Assembly: GCA_002414505.1 (NCBI GenBank)
Contig: DHZF01000116.1
Coordinates: 1-9,051, forward strand
Direction: 5' to 3'
From: Hyphomonas sp. UBA5111
Lineage (GTDB): Bacteria > Pseudomonadota > Alphaproteobacteria > Caulobacterales > Hyphomonadaceae
DNA length: 9,051 nucleotides
How positions within the stretch are numbered: position 1 is the first letter of the stretch; the number at the start of each line of letters is the position of its first letter. This document shows, piece after piece, positions 1-6,300 of the stretch. The position numbers and the translations under genes are program-made. The notes beneath the pieces were generated by a model. That model did not search any database. It had not been told where the DNA came from and saw only the letters and a list, made by a program, of their open reading frames with translations.

Positions 1-372
1 GGCAAGTCGGCCCGCGCGACCATCCGCGCCTTCATGGAAGACCGTCTCGGCATCGGCCCCAATGAAGAACCCATTGAGGAAGCCGATCCGGACATTTTCA
101 AATCCATCGTGAACGCAGTCGTTGACCATCAGGCTGCCATCGACAAGGCGATCCTTGGACGGCTTGCAAAAGGATGGAAGCTGACGCGGCTGGACGCAAC
201 CATGCGCGCCCTGCTGCGCGCAGGGTCTGCTGAATTCATCGCGCACCAGCACCTGTCGAACGCCATCATCCTAGATGAGTATGTGTCGCTGGCGCATGAT
301 TTCTTCGACGAGCAGGAAGCGAAATTCGCCAATGCCGTGCTGGATAATCTGGCCAAAGACCTGCGCAAATAG
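1..372 (+). CDS. nusB: Transcription antitermination factor NusB (C-terminal part)
   Basis: The reading frame is open from base 1 and ends at TAG (370-372), so only the last 123 codons are present and the 5' end lies outside the window. The visible protein is all-helical in character and carries the NusB C-terminal signature: W..TRLD followed by MRALLRAGSAE, then ILDEYVSLAHDFF and the closing KFANAVLDNLAKDLRK, where NusB proteins have the conserved NxVLD near the end. NusB binds NusE (ribosomal protein S10) and the boxA RNA of rRNA operons, and so helps RNA polymerase read through terminators during rRNA synthesis in the cytoplasm. The first ATG visible in frame (34) is internal, because the sequence before it still reads as NusB (GKSARATIRAF). 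In many alphaproteobacteria nusB follows the riboflavin genes; that side is not visible here. Identification is firm. Confidence 0.93.
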   Translation, partial: GKSARATIRAFMEDRLGIGPNEEPIEEADPDIFKSIVNAVVDHQAAIDKAILGRLAKGWKLTRLDATMRALLRAGSAEFIAHQHLSNAIILDEYVSLAHDFFDEQEAKFANAVLDNLAKDLRK

Positions 373-400
373 CCGGACTGGCGAATGCCATCCGGTTTGT
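373..400 (+). terminator. Probable rho-independent terminator of nusB
   Basis: Directly after the nusB stop codon lies a stem: CCGGA (373-377) pairs with TCCGG (391-395), and TGGC (379-382) pairs with GCCA (387-390). There is one bulged C and a four-base GAAT loop. The stem is followed by TTTGT (396-400). The short T-run makes it a modest terminator, but the position is ideal. Confidence 0.6.
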
Positions 401-680
401 GCGGGGATCGGTCCTTGCGGATGGGAGCGGGGCTCCACGGGCACGAGGACGAATAGTCAAATTACAGGATAGTAGGTGCCCCCATGCATTGGGGCCCGTC
501 CCATCCGCGCGGTGAAACTCGGCAGGTCGCCAGACCAGACTGCCGCCTTTCACCAGACCTCGCTGCGGAAGAAGACGAAAACCCCGCAGCACGGCCAGAA
601 TAGACGGCAACGCCCTGCTGTCGGATTGGTGACGCGCCATCGCCCGGACACGTTAGGATCCCCCTGCGGACAGGCAGCCA
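401..680. other. Gene-free gap with several inverted repeats
   Basis: I can support no coding sequence between nusB and the epoxide hydrolase. The open frames here lack recognisable domains, plausible starts and normal composition. The stretch does hold inverted repeats: GGAGC/GCTCC (424-428 with 432-436), CCCCA/TGGGG (480-484 with 490-494), a larger two-part hairpin at 511-554 (listed separately) and GCTGCGG/CCGCAGC (562-568 with 584-590). None has a clear T-run. Bases 591-680 show nothing notable apart from a weak CCTG/CAGG stem just past the stop of the epoxide hydrolase gene. Confidence 0.6.
511..554. repeat. Two-part inverted repeat, possible structured RNA
   Basis: GGTGAAA (511-517) is perfectly complementary to TTTCACC (548-554). 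Inside it, after two unpaired bases on each side, CGGCAG (520-525) is perfectly complementary to CTGCCG (540-545). The apical part can form a further GTC/GAC pairing (526-528 with 533-535) around GCCA. Thirteen base pairs with a symmetric 2x2 internal loop in 44 bases is more structure than expected by chance in a short gap. It would fold from a transcript of either strand. No T-run follows on either side, so it does not look like a simple terminator. Its function is unknown. Confidence 0.55.
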
Positions 681-1862
681 TCAGCCCTCGGGGTCGGCCA
701 CGCTGTTGCCCCAGGCGCGGATCTCTTCGACATAAAGCTCCGGCTCTTCCATCGCCGCGAAATGCCCGCCGCGCGGCAGATCCGTCCAGCGGATGAGGTT
801 GTATGCCCGTTCGAACCAGCTCTGCGGAGCGGGTTTGTATACGGGCTCACCGGGGAAGTTCGCAAACGCCGTGGGCGTCTCGCACCGGACGCCTTCCGGC
901 AGGGCATTGCCGCCTTCCTGCGCAAAGCCATTGTAGAACCAGACGCTGGTGGCGATGGCTTCATTGACCAGATAGATCATCACATTGGTGAGCAACTGGT
1001 CCTTTGAGTAGGTGTCCAATAGTCCGCCTTCGGACAGGTCTGACCAACCATTGAATTTCTCGAGGATCCACGCAGCGGTGCCGACCGGGGAATCCATCAG
1101 CGCCATCGCCAGCGTCTGGGGCTTGGTCATCTGTTCCATCAGATAGGCGCCTTCGCGCTGCATGGCGCCCTGCGATGCGGCCAGCCATTCGCCTTCGGCC
1201 TCTGTCTGGGGCGTGGCGGGGGTCGGCCGGAAGCCGACCATATTGAGATGGATCGCGCGGCAGCCGCCCTTGCCGTCGGTCGTGCCATGATTGAGGCCGA
1301 GCCAGGAGGTCACCATGCTGCCCCAGTCGCCCCCCTGGGCGAGGTAGGTCTCGTATTTCAGCACGTCGCGCATCAGCCTGTCCCAGAGCGCCGCAGTGGC
1401 GCGTGGCCCGATGGGAGATTTCGGGCGCCCGGAGAAGCCATAGCCGGGCAGGGAAGGAATAATCAGGTCAAAGGCGTCCTCGGCCTTGCCCCCATGATTC
1501 GAGGGAAAGGCGAGCGGGCCGATGGTGTCCCAGAATTCAAACACGGAACCGGGCCAGCCATGTGTGATGAGCAGGGGGCGGCGGCCGCCCGCTTCGCCGA
1601 CGACATGAACATAGTGAATGACCTGGCCGTCGACCTCGACCTTGTAGCTGGGATACCTGTTCAGGATCTCCTCGGACTTGCGCCAGTCATAGCCCGCGAT
1701 CCAGTAGCGCTGGATATCCTTCATGACCTTTGTGGACATGCCGTAGGCAAAGCCCTCTTCATTGGCCGGGGCCGGAAACCAGTCATATGCCTTCACGCGC
1801 GCCATAATGGCGTCGAGCTTGTCCTGTGGGATGTCTATGCGAAAGGTCTTGGGGGTCGGCAT
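681..1862 (-). CDS. Epoxide hydrolase, microsomal-type (EHN) family
   Basis: A 393-residue alpha/beta-hydrolase. The N-terminal ~100 residues match the epoxide hydrolase N-terminal (EHN) region, without the membrane anchor of the mammalian enzyme, so it should be cytosolic. The oxyanion-hole motif HGWPGS is at 101-106. The nucleophile is Asp179 in GGDWGS. The general-base His367 lies in RGGHFAAMEEPE. The likely charge-relay acid is Glu339 in NFPGEP, 28 residues before the His, close to the spacing in human EPHX1. Lid tyrosines that activate the epoxide oxygen are probably Tyr240 and Tyr310. The enzyme should open epoxides with water to give diols; the real substrate cannot be read from sequence. 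GAGGA ends 6 bases before the ATG and supports this start. It lies 57 bp behind erpA on the same strand, so cotranscription is possible. No truncation is seen. All key residues are present, so an active enzyme is likely. Confidence 0.9.
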   Translation of the reverse strand: MPTPKTFRIDIPQDKLDAIMARVKAYDWFPAPANEEGFAYGMSTKVMKDIQRYWIAGYDWRKSEEILNRYPSYKVEVDGQVIHYVHVVGEAGGRRPLLITHGWPGSVFEFWDTIGPLAFPSNHGGKAEDAFDLIIPSLPGYGFSGRPKSPIGPRATAALWDRLMRDVLKYETYLAQGGDWGSMVTSWLGLNHGTTDGKGGCRAIHLNMVGFRPTPATPQTEAEGEWLAASQGAMQREGAYLMEQMTKPQTLAMALMDSPVGTAAWILEKFNGWSDLSEGGLLDTYSKDQLLTNVMIYLVNEAIATSVWFYNGFAQEGGNALPEGVRCETPTAFANFPGEPVYKPAPQSWFERAYNLIRWTDLPRGGHFAAMEEPELYVEEIRAWGNSVADPEG

Positions 1863-1872
1863 GGCGTGTCCT

Positions 1873-1896
1873 CGCTAGGGGAAACCCATCCTAGCG
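1873..1896 (-). promoter_or_regulatory. Hairpin just upstream of the epoxide hydrolase RBS
   Basis: CGCTAGG and CCTAGCG (1873-1879 with 1890-1896) form a perfect 7-bp stem around a 10-base loop. On the minus strand it lies 23 bases past the erpA stop and directly precedes the GAGGA ribosome binding site of the hydrolase. It lacks a T-run, so it may be an mRNA-stabilising or translation-tuning element between two cotranscribed genes rather than a terminator. Confidence 0.4.
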
Positions 1897-1919
1897 GTCT
1901 TGCCGTGGGGCGACGCAAG

Positions 1920-2261
1920 TTAAATCGAGAAACTGGTGCCGCAGCCGCACGCCGCCGTGGCGTTCGGGTTGCTGATCTTGAAGGCGGCGCCGATCAGTTC
2001 CGTGCTGAAGTCGATCTCGGACCCGGCCAGAAACTCCAGGCTCATTTCGTCGATCAGCACTTTTGCGCCATCGCGCTCCACCACGAGGTCGTCATCGTTG
2101 ATGGCCGTGTCAAAGTCGAATTTGTAGGAAAAGCCCGAACAGCCACCCCCATCGACAGACACACGTAAAAACTGTGCGCCGTCCTGTTTGGCCAGAATCG
2201 CATTAATCCGCTTGGCAGCCGAGGCTGTAAGGGTCACATCGGGGGCAGTTGTCGTGCTCAT
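1920..2261 (-). CDS. erpA: Iron-sulfur cluster insertion protein ErpA (HesB/IscA family)
   Basis: A 113-residue A-type Fe-S carrier of normal length. It shows the three conserved cysteines of the family: Cys41 in GGGCSGFSY, and Cys105 and Cys107 in the C-terminal CGCG, four residues from the family's usual end. The segment [13 protein letters not shown] is typical of ErpA/IscA. The protein receives [4Fe-4S] or [2Fe-2S] clusters from the Isc or Suf scaffold and passes them to apoproteins in the cytoplasm. The start is supported by GAGG at 5-8 bases before the ATG. The gene is divergent from dgt with only 27 bp between the start codons, and an epoxide hydrolase gene follows 57 bp downstream. 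ErpA rather than IscA is favoured because no isc or suf genes are adjacent and because erpA next to dgt is a known alphaproteobacterial pairing. That choice is an inference. Confidence 0.88.
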   Translation of the reverse strand: MSTTTAPDVTLTASAAKRINAILAKQDGAQFLRVSVDGGGCSGFSYKFDFDTAINDDDLVVERDGAKVLIDEMSLEFLAGSEIDFSTELIGAAFKISNPNATAACGCGTSFSI

Positions 2262-2288
2262 GACCTCAACATAGGGATTCCCGAGCCA
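2262..2288. promoter_or_regulatory. 27-bp divergent erpA/dgt start region
   Basis: Only 27 bases separate the erpA and dgt start codons. The minus strand carries a GAGG ribosome binding site for erpA. On the plus strand no good Shine-Dalgarno sequence precedes the dgt ATG at 2289 (only CCGAGCCA). There is no room for two ordinary promoters, so at least one must lie inside the 5' coding part of the opposite gene. A GATTC (GANTC, the CcrM methylation site in alphaproteobacteria) is at 2276-2280. Confidence 0.5.
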
Positions 2289-3461
2289 ATGGAAAAGAGA
2301 TCAGTGTATGCCACGCGGCACGAAGATAGCCGGGGCCGGTATTTCCCGGAGGCGCCATCGGCGACCCGGACGCCTTTCCAGCGGGATCGCGACCGGATTA
2401 TCCACTCGACCGCCTTCCGGCGATTGAAGCAGAAGACTCAGGTCTTCGTCGCGCATGAGGGCGATCATTTCCGCACCCGGCTGACGCATTCCCTGGAAGT
2501 GGCCCAGATCGCCCGCAGCATCGCCCGGACGCTCGGCCTGGACGAAGATCTCGCCGAAGCGTTGGCGCTCGCCCACGATATGGGCCATCCGCCCTTTGGC
2601 CATGCCGGAGAGGACCAGCTGGACGCGTGCATGGCGGAGTATGAGGGGTTTGACCATAACGCCCAGACGCTGCGCATCGTCACCAAACTGGAAGTCCGCT
2701 ACCCTAATTTCGAGGGCCTGAACCTGACCTGGGAGCTGCTTGAAGGGCTGGTCAAGCACAATGGCCCGATGGTCACGCAGGATGCGCCCCTGGAATCTCT
2801 GCCGGCCGCCTTTCGCGACTATACGCACTTCATGGATCTTGAGCCGCACCAGTTTGCCGGGCCGGAGGCGCAGGTGGCGGCGCTGTCAGACGATATCGCC
2901 TACAACAATCACGATATTGATGACGGCATCGCGGCGGGCCTGTTCACCATTGACGACCTGATGGATCTGCCGATCGTCGGGGACGAGTTCCGGGGCGTGA
3001 AGCTTGAATATCCGCATCTCAGCAACCGCATGGTGTCCTATGAAGCGGTGAGGCGCCTGATCGGCTTGTGGGTGAATGATCTGACGGCGGAGACGGGCCG
3101 GCGCGCGAAACAGTACGCGCCCCAGAGCGCGGCAGAAGTGCGCGCGATGGACGTGCCCCTGGTGGCGTTTTCGGAGGAGCTTGAAAGCCGCCAGCGCGCC
3201 CTGAGGGCGTTTTTGTATGAGCGGATGTACAAGCATTACACCGTGAACCGGATGCGCAGCAAAGCCAAGCGGATGCTGGCCGAACTGTTCGAGATCTTCC
3301 TGACCGAGCCGGATACGCTGCCCTCCCCGTGGCGGCAGGATGCATCCCAGGCCAGCGAGCCACGGCGCGCGCGCATTGTGTGCGACTATATTGCCGGGAT
3401 GACCGATTCCTACGCAATCGAAGAGCATCGACGGCTCTTCCACCCGGATGTGCTGCGCTAG
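2289..3461 (+). CDS. dgt: Deoxyguanosinetriphosphate triphosphohydrolase-like protein
   Basis: A 390-residue HD-superfamily dNTPase of normal length for the alphaproteobacterial type. Conserved blocks in order: [20 protein letters not shown] (27-46), [11 protein letters not shown] (66-76), [13 protein letters not shown] (96-108) and [14 protein letters not shown] (200-213). The metal ligands of the HD site are His67, His96, Asp97 and one of Asp201/Asp202. The family removes intact triphosphate from dNTPs, giving the deoxynucleoside, and thereby adjusts dNTP pools; the non-enterobacterial members often act on several dNTPs and can be activated by one of them. The ATG at 2289 lacks a clear Shine-Dalgarno sequence. 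A GTG at 2304, preceded by AAGAGA, is an alternative start that would remove five residues. It is divergent from erpA, and 135 bp separate it from the next gene, so it may be transcribed apart from the following operon. Confidence 0.93.
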   Translation: MEKRSVYATRHEDSRGRYFPEAPSATRTPFQRDRDRIIHSTAFRRLKQKTQVFVAHEGDHFRTRLTHSLEVAQIARSIARTLGLDEDLAEALALAHDMGHPPFGHAGEDQLDACMAEYEGFDHNAQTLRIVTKLEVRYPNFEGLNLTWELLEGLVKHNGPMVTQDAPLESLPAAFRDYTHFMDLEPHQFAGPEAQVAALSDDIAYNNHDIDDGIAAGLFTIDDLMDLPIVGDEFRGVKLEYPHLSNRMVSYEAVRRLIGLWVNDLTAETGRRAKQYAPQSAAEVRAMDVPLVAFSEELESRQRALRAFLYERMYKHYTVNRMRSKAKRMLAELFEIFLTEPDTLPSPWRQDASQASEPRRARIVCDYIAGMTDSYAIEEHRRLFHPDVLR

Positions 3462-3596
3462 CCACACTCTGCCCACTTTCCCAGTGTTAACCCGTTCTGC
3501 GGCCTTTGCGGGCTGTGAAACCTACGGGATATTCAAGCGTCGTTAACGAAACGGGCCGTAATCTTAACTCTGTGAACCTATTCTGAGGATGATTCC
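3462..3596 (+). promoter_or_regulatory. Likely operon promoter region with three TTAAC motifs
   Basis: This 135-bp gap precedes the SPOR-nagZ-scpAB operon and is the only sizeable non-coding space before it. It contains TTAAC at 3487-3491, 3543-3547 and 3564-3568. The last two are 21 bp apart start to start, about two helical turns. TTAAC resembles the half-site of the alphaproteobacterial cell-cycle regulator CtrA (TTAA-N7-TTAA), but the spacing is not canonical. A GATTC (CcrM-type GANTC) lies at 3591-3595, between the RBS and the start codon. I cannot identify -35/-10 boxes with confidence, nor a convincing dgt terminator. Confidence 0.4.
3585..3589 (+). promoter_or_regulatory. RBS of the SPOR-domain gene
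   Basis: GAGGA, seven bases before the ATG at 3597. It supports that start over other in-frame codons. Confidence 0.7.
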
Positions 3597-4433
3597 ATGG
3601 GGCGACATCGGGACAACGGGCGGGATTATGCCCCGTTTGAAGACGATTACCGCGGATTCGACGTTCGTGAGGACGATTCGACCCGTGGGCCGCTCATCCT
3701 CGCGCTCGCCGTCGGGGTTCTCCTGGTGTTTGGCGCCGTCGTCTGGAACACGTACCGGCAGGGCGTACGCGACAATGGCGCGGGCATTCCGAGCGTAATT
3801 GCCGACAAGGAGCCCTACAAGCGGGCGCCCGAAGACCGCGAAGGCGTCGCCGTCCCGGATACGGAGAAACGTTTTTACGACCAGATGGACGATTCCGAAC
3901 GGTCGGAAGAGCAGGGCGTAGACTATGCTGACCGCGACAGCCTGGAGGGCGATGCGCTGCAAGGGGGGCCGCCCATAGAGCTGCGTCCGGGTCTGGAAGG
4001 GGCTGAGCCCGATGACGCGCAGGTGCGCGCGCTGGCGGATCTTGAGACGATGCCGGAAGATGAGGAAGAGACTCTGCGGGTTGTGCCCACCAATCCGGTC
4101 GCCCAAGCGCAAGCACCTGCTCCGGTGCCACGCAGTTTGCCAGCGCCCACCGAACCGGGGCCGCAATACGCCTTTACCAGCGATGGCATGTATCAGGTCC
4201 AACTCGCCGCGTTTCGCTCACAGGATGCCGCCGAAACCGCCTGGGCCAAGATGAACAGCGCGAAGCCCGATCTTTATCGCAGCGCGCAGAAACGTATCCA
4301 ACGCGCCGACCTTGGCGCCAAGGGCGTATTCTACCGCCTGCGTGTGGGCAGCTTCGCTGAACGCGCGGATGCATCTGAATTCTGTGACGCGGTGAAGGCC
4401 GGCGGAGACAATTGCATCGTGGTGACCGGGTAG
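3597..4433 (+). CDS. SPOR-domain inner-membrane protein
   Basis: A 278-residue protein with the classic bitopic layout of SPOR proteins. It has a short, charged cytoplasmic N-terminus (1-31), one transmembrane helix (about 32-50, PLILALAVGVLLVFGAVVW), a long acidic and proline/alanine-rich periplasmic linker (about 52-195), and a C-terminal SPOR domain (about 197-278) with YQVQLAAF near its start and YRLRVGSF in the second half. SPOR domains bind peptidoglycan glycan strands lacking stem peptides, which are enriched at the septum, so a role in cell division or septal wall remodelling is likely. Two cysteines near the C-terminus (in EFCDAV and DNCIVV) could form a disulfide, as seen in some SPOR domains; this is an inference. 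The stop codon shares a base with the GTG start of nagZ (TAGTG), so the two are translationally coupled. It is not close enough to FtsN or DedD by eye to name it. Confidence 0.85.
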   Translation: MGRHRDNGRDYAPFEDDYRGFDVREDDSTRGPLILALAVGVLLVFGAVVWNTYRQGVRDNGAGIPSVIADKEPYKRAPEDREGVAVPDTEKRFYDQMDDSERSEEQGVDYADRDSLEGDALQGGPPIELRPGLEGAEPDDAQVRALADLETMPEDEEETLRVVPTNPVAQAQAPAPVPRSLPAPTEPGPQYAFTSDGMYQVQLAAFRSQDAAETAWAKMNSAKPDLYRSAQKRIQRADLGAKGVFYRLRVGSFAERADASEFCDAVKAGGDNCIVVTG

Positions 4434-5470
4434 TGGCGAAGGCATGCATCCTCAGCGTTTCGGGGCCTGAGCTCACGAAGGAGGAAGCGGCCCTGTTTGC
4501 TGCCGAGCAGCCTTGGGGCGTGATCCTGATGGGGCGGTCCTGCGTGTCGCGAAAACAGGTCCACACACTGGTCGATGATATCTGGAATGCAATGAACCGG
4601 CCCTGCCTGATCTTCATTGACCAGGAGGGGGGCCGCGTGGCCCGCCTGAAAGCGCCGGAATGGCCCCTGTTCCCGCGCGGCCAGGACTATGCGGACATTT
4701 ACGCCAAGGACCGGGAGCGAGGGCTTTCCGCCGCATGGCTCGGCCATCGCCTGATCGCCGCAGAATTGGCGGCCCTGTCGATCCATGCCGATTGTGCGCC
4801 CGTGGTGGATTTGCCTGTTCCCGGCGCCCATGACGTGATCGGCGACAGGGCTTTCGGGACCGACCCAGAGACCGTGGCCGCCCTTGCAGGCGCGGCGCTG
4901 AAAGGTCTGGCCGCAGGCGGCGTGGCCGGCGTGATCAAGCATATTCCGGGTCATGGCCGCTCAATGGCGGACAGCCATATGGAGCTGCCGCGCGTGACGG
5001 CAAGCGCCGATGAATTGGCAAAAGACTTTGACGCCTTTGCACGCCTTGCCGATGCGCCCATGGCGATGACAGCCCATATTTCCTATGACGCATTTGACGC
5101 CAATGTCCCCGCAACCCTGTCAAAAGTGATGATTCAGGACGTGATCCGCAAGCGAATCGGGTTTGATGGATTGCTGATGACGGATGATCTGGGGATGCAG
5201 GCGCTGGGCGGCAGCCTGGGCGAGCGGGGCCATGCGGCGATTGCCGCAGGGTGTGACGTGCTGTTGCACTGTTCCGGCTTCCTGTCCGATCCTGCCGCGA
5301 TCCTGGCTGAAATGAGCGAAGTGGCAGAGGCCGCCCCTGAGCTGGCTGGCAAGGCGCTGGCGCGCGGCGAGCGCGCTGAGGCCCTGTCGACGCATCAGCA
5401 GGATTTCGACATTGCCGAAGGCTGGGACACGTTCCGGACCTATTTCCCGCAATTGGTGGGCACGGCATGA
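4433..5470 (+). CDS. nagZ: Beta-N-acetylhexosaminidase NagZ (GH3)
   Basis: Glycoside hydrolase family 3, 345 residues from the GTG start, normal for NagZ. Key blocks: DQEGGRVARLK from 63, the sugar-site KHIPGHGR (169-176), the DSH dyad loop (180-182), and the nucleophile Asp251 in LMTDDLGMQAL. NagZ removes N-acetylglucosamine from 1,6-anhydro-muropeptides in the cytoplasm during peptidoglycan recycling; its products can induce AmpC-type beta-lactamases where that circuit exists. No signal peptide is seen, as expected. I chose GTG 4433 because family members begin with a short AKA-I-L-VSG segment. An in-frame ATG at 4412 would add seven unlike residues inside the upstream gene. It overlaps the SPOR gene by one base and scpA by four (ATGA). 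An oddity is VILMGRSC (30-37), where relatives usually have a phenylalanine and RN in the ILF-x-RN motif. Confidence 0.93.
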   Translation: MAKACILSVSGPELTKEEAALFAAEQPWGVILMGRSCVSRKQVHTLVDDIWNAMNRPCLIFIDQEGGRVARLKAPEWPLFPRGQDYADIYAKDRERGLSAAWLGHRLIAAELAALSIHADCAPVVDLPVPGAHDVIGDRAFGTDPETVAALAGAALKGLAAGGVAGVIKHIPGHGRSMADSHMELPRVTASADELAKDFDAFARLADAPMAMTAHISYDAFDANVPATLSKVMIQDVIRKRIGFDGLLMTDDLGMQALGGSLGERGHAAIAAGCDVLLHCSGFLSDPAAILAEMSEVAEAAPELAGKALARGERAEALSTHQQDFDIAEGWDTFRTYFPQLVGTA

Positions 5471-6300
5471 ATGCAGACATGATCTCGATCGACGCGCTGT
5501 CCGCGGACGCGCAGGAGGCCGAAGCCGGCGACCTGTTCACCGTGGATGTCGGAGGCTATGAAGGCCCGCTGCACCTGTTGCTGGAGCTTGCCCGACGCCA
5601 GAAGGTCGATCTGCTGCATCTGTCGATCCTGTCGCTGGCGGAACAATATCTGGACTTCATCGAAGAGGCGAAGACCCAGCGCATCGATCTGGCGGCCGAC
5701 TATCTCCTGATGGCGTCCTGGCTCGCCTTCATGAAATCCCGCCTGTTGCTGCCCAAGCCGGAAAAGGCCGAGGAAGACGAGCCCACCGGCGAGGAAATGG
5801 CGGCGCGGCTGGCCTTCCGCCTGAAGCGTCTCGATGCGATGCGCGGAGCGGTGGAAGAACTCGAAGCCGGACCGATCCTGAACAATGTCATCTTCCTGCG
5901 CGGTGCACCGGTCCAGCCTAAAGTCGTCAAGCATACCGAATTCAAGGCATCCCTATACGAGCTGACGCAAGCCTTCGGGACCATTCGCGACCGCCGGGAA
6001 CAGGAACGGCCTCACACGATCCAGCAACAGCTTGTCCTGCCGCTGGAACTGGCGCGGACCACGCTACGCGCACTCAGGCAACAGTTGGAACAGTGGTCTT
6101 CGCTGGACGAGATCCGCTCAACCATGACAGACGTGGACCCGGAATTGCCGCCCCGGTCTGTTACCGCGAGTGTCTTTTCGGCCGCATTGGAACTCGCCCG
6201 GGATGGCGAAGTCGATGTGCGCCAGGATGAGCACTTCGCGCCACTCTACCTGCGCAATGCAGGTAACAGCCCAGAGGGGGGCAGAGATGCAACCGCTTGA
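5467..6300 (+). CDS. scpA: Segregation and condensation protein A (kleisin)
   Basis: A 277-residue ScpA. After a variable acidic N-terminus (1-27) comes the strongly conserved kleisin start GYEGPLHLLLELARRQKVDL (30-49). It is followed by ISLAEQYLDF-like and ADYLLMASWLAFMKSRLLLP helices (to about 96) that contact the SMC neck. A charged linker (97-112), a middle region that should bind ScpB, and a C-terminal winged-helix part (about 228-264, ending FAPLYLR) that contacts the SMC head complete it. ScpA bridges the two SMC heads and, with ScpB, forms the SMC-ScpAB condensin that compacts and separates chromosomes. The ATG overlaps the nagZ stop (ATGA), which implies translational coupling. A second ATG four codons later (5479) is possible. 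It overlaps scpB by 14 bases. Confidence 0.94.
   Translation: MNADMISIDALSADAQEAEAGDLFTVDVGGYEGPLHLLLELARRQKVDLLHLSILSLAEQYLDFIEEAKTQRIDLAADYLLMASWLAFMKSRLLLPKPEKAEEDEPTGEEMAARLAFRLKRLDAMRGAVEELEAGPILNNVIFLRGAPVQPKVVKHTEFKASLYELTQAFGTIRDRREQERPHTIQQQLVLPLELARTTLRALRQQLEQWSSLDEIRSTMTDVDPELPPRSVTASVFSAALELARDGEVDVRQDEHFAPLYLRNAGNSPEGGRDATA
6274..6280 (+). promoter_or_regulatory. RBS deciding the scpB start
   Basis: GAGGGGG within the 3' end of scpA (with one more G at 6281) lies six bases before ATG 6287. It is much stronger than anything before the alternative ATGs at 6170 or 6311, so it fixes the scpB start. Confidence 0.7.

Noticed and set aside
562..590. GCTGCGG/CCGCAGC hairpin as a terminator for either flanking gene
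   Set aside because: The 15-base loop and absence of a T-run on either strand do not fit an intrinsic terminator.
266..640. A 124-codon minus-strand frame across the nusB end and the gap
   Set aside because: It overlaps nusB antisense, shows no domain, and its translation looks like out-of-frame GC-rich DNA.
476..796. A 106-codon plus-strand frame covering most of the gap after nusB
   Set aside because: Its composition is rich in Arg and Pro without any known motif, it runs into the hydrolase gene antisense, and it has no good RBS.
1248..2168. A 306-codon open frame on the plus strand antisense to the epoxide hydrolase and erpA
   Set aside because: It lies opposite two well-recognised genes, has no recognisable domain and is explained by high-GC codon bias leaving the opposite strand open.
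3564..4202. A 212-codon minus-strand frame opposite the SPOR gene
   Set aside because: It is antisense to a gene with clear transmembrane and SPOR features and shows no family resemblance.
4412..4432. An upstream in-frame ATG as the nagZ start
   Set aside because: It would add seven residues unlike NagZ proteins; GTG 4433 gives the usual N-terminus and the TAGTG coupling.
6170..6286. An upstream ATG giving a longer ScpB
   Set aside because: The added 39 residues are encoded inside scpA in another frame, and a strong GAGGGGG precedes ATG 6287.
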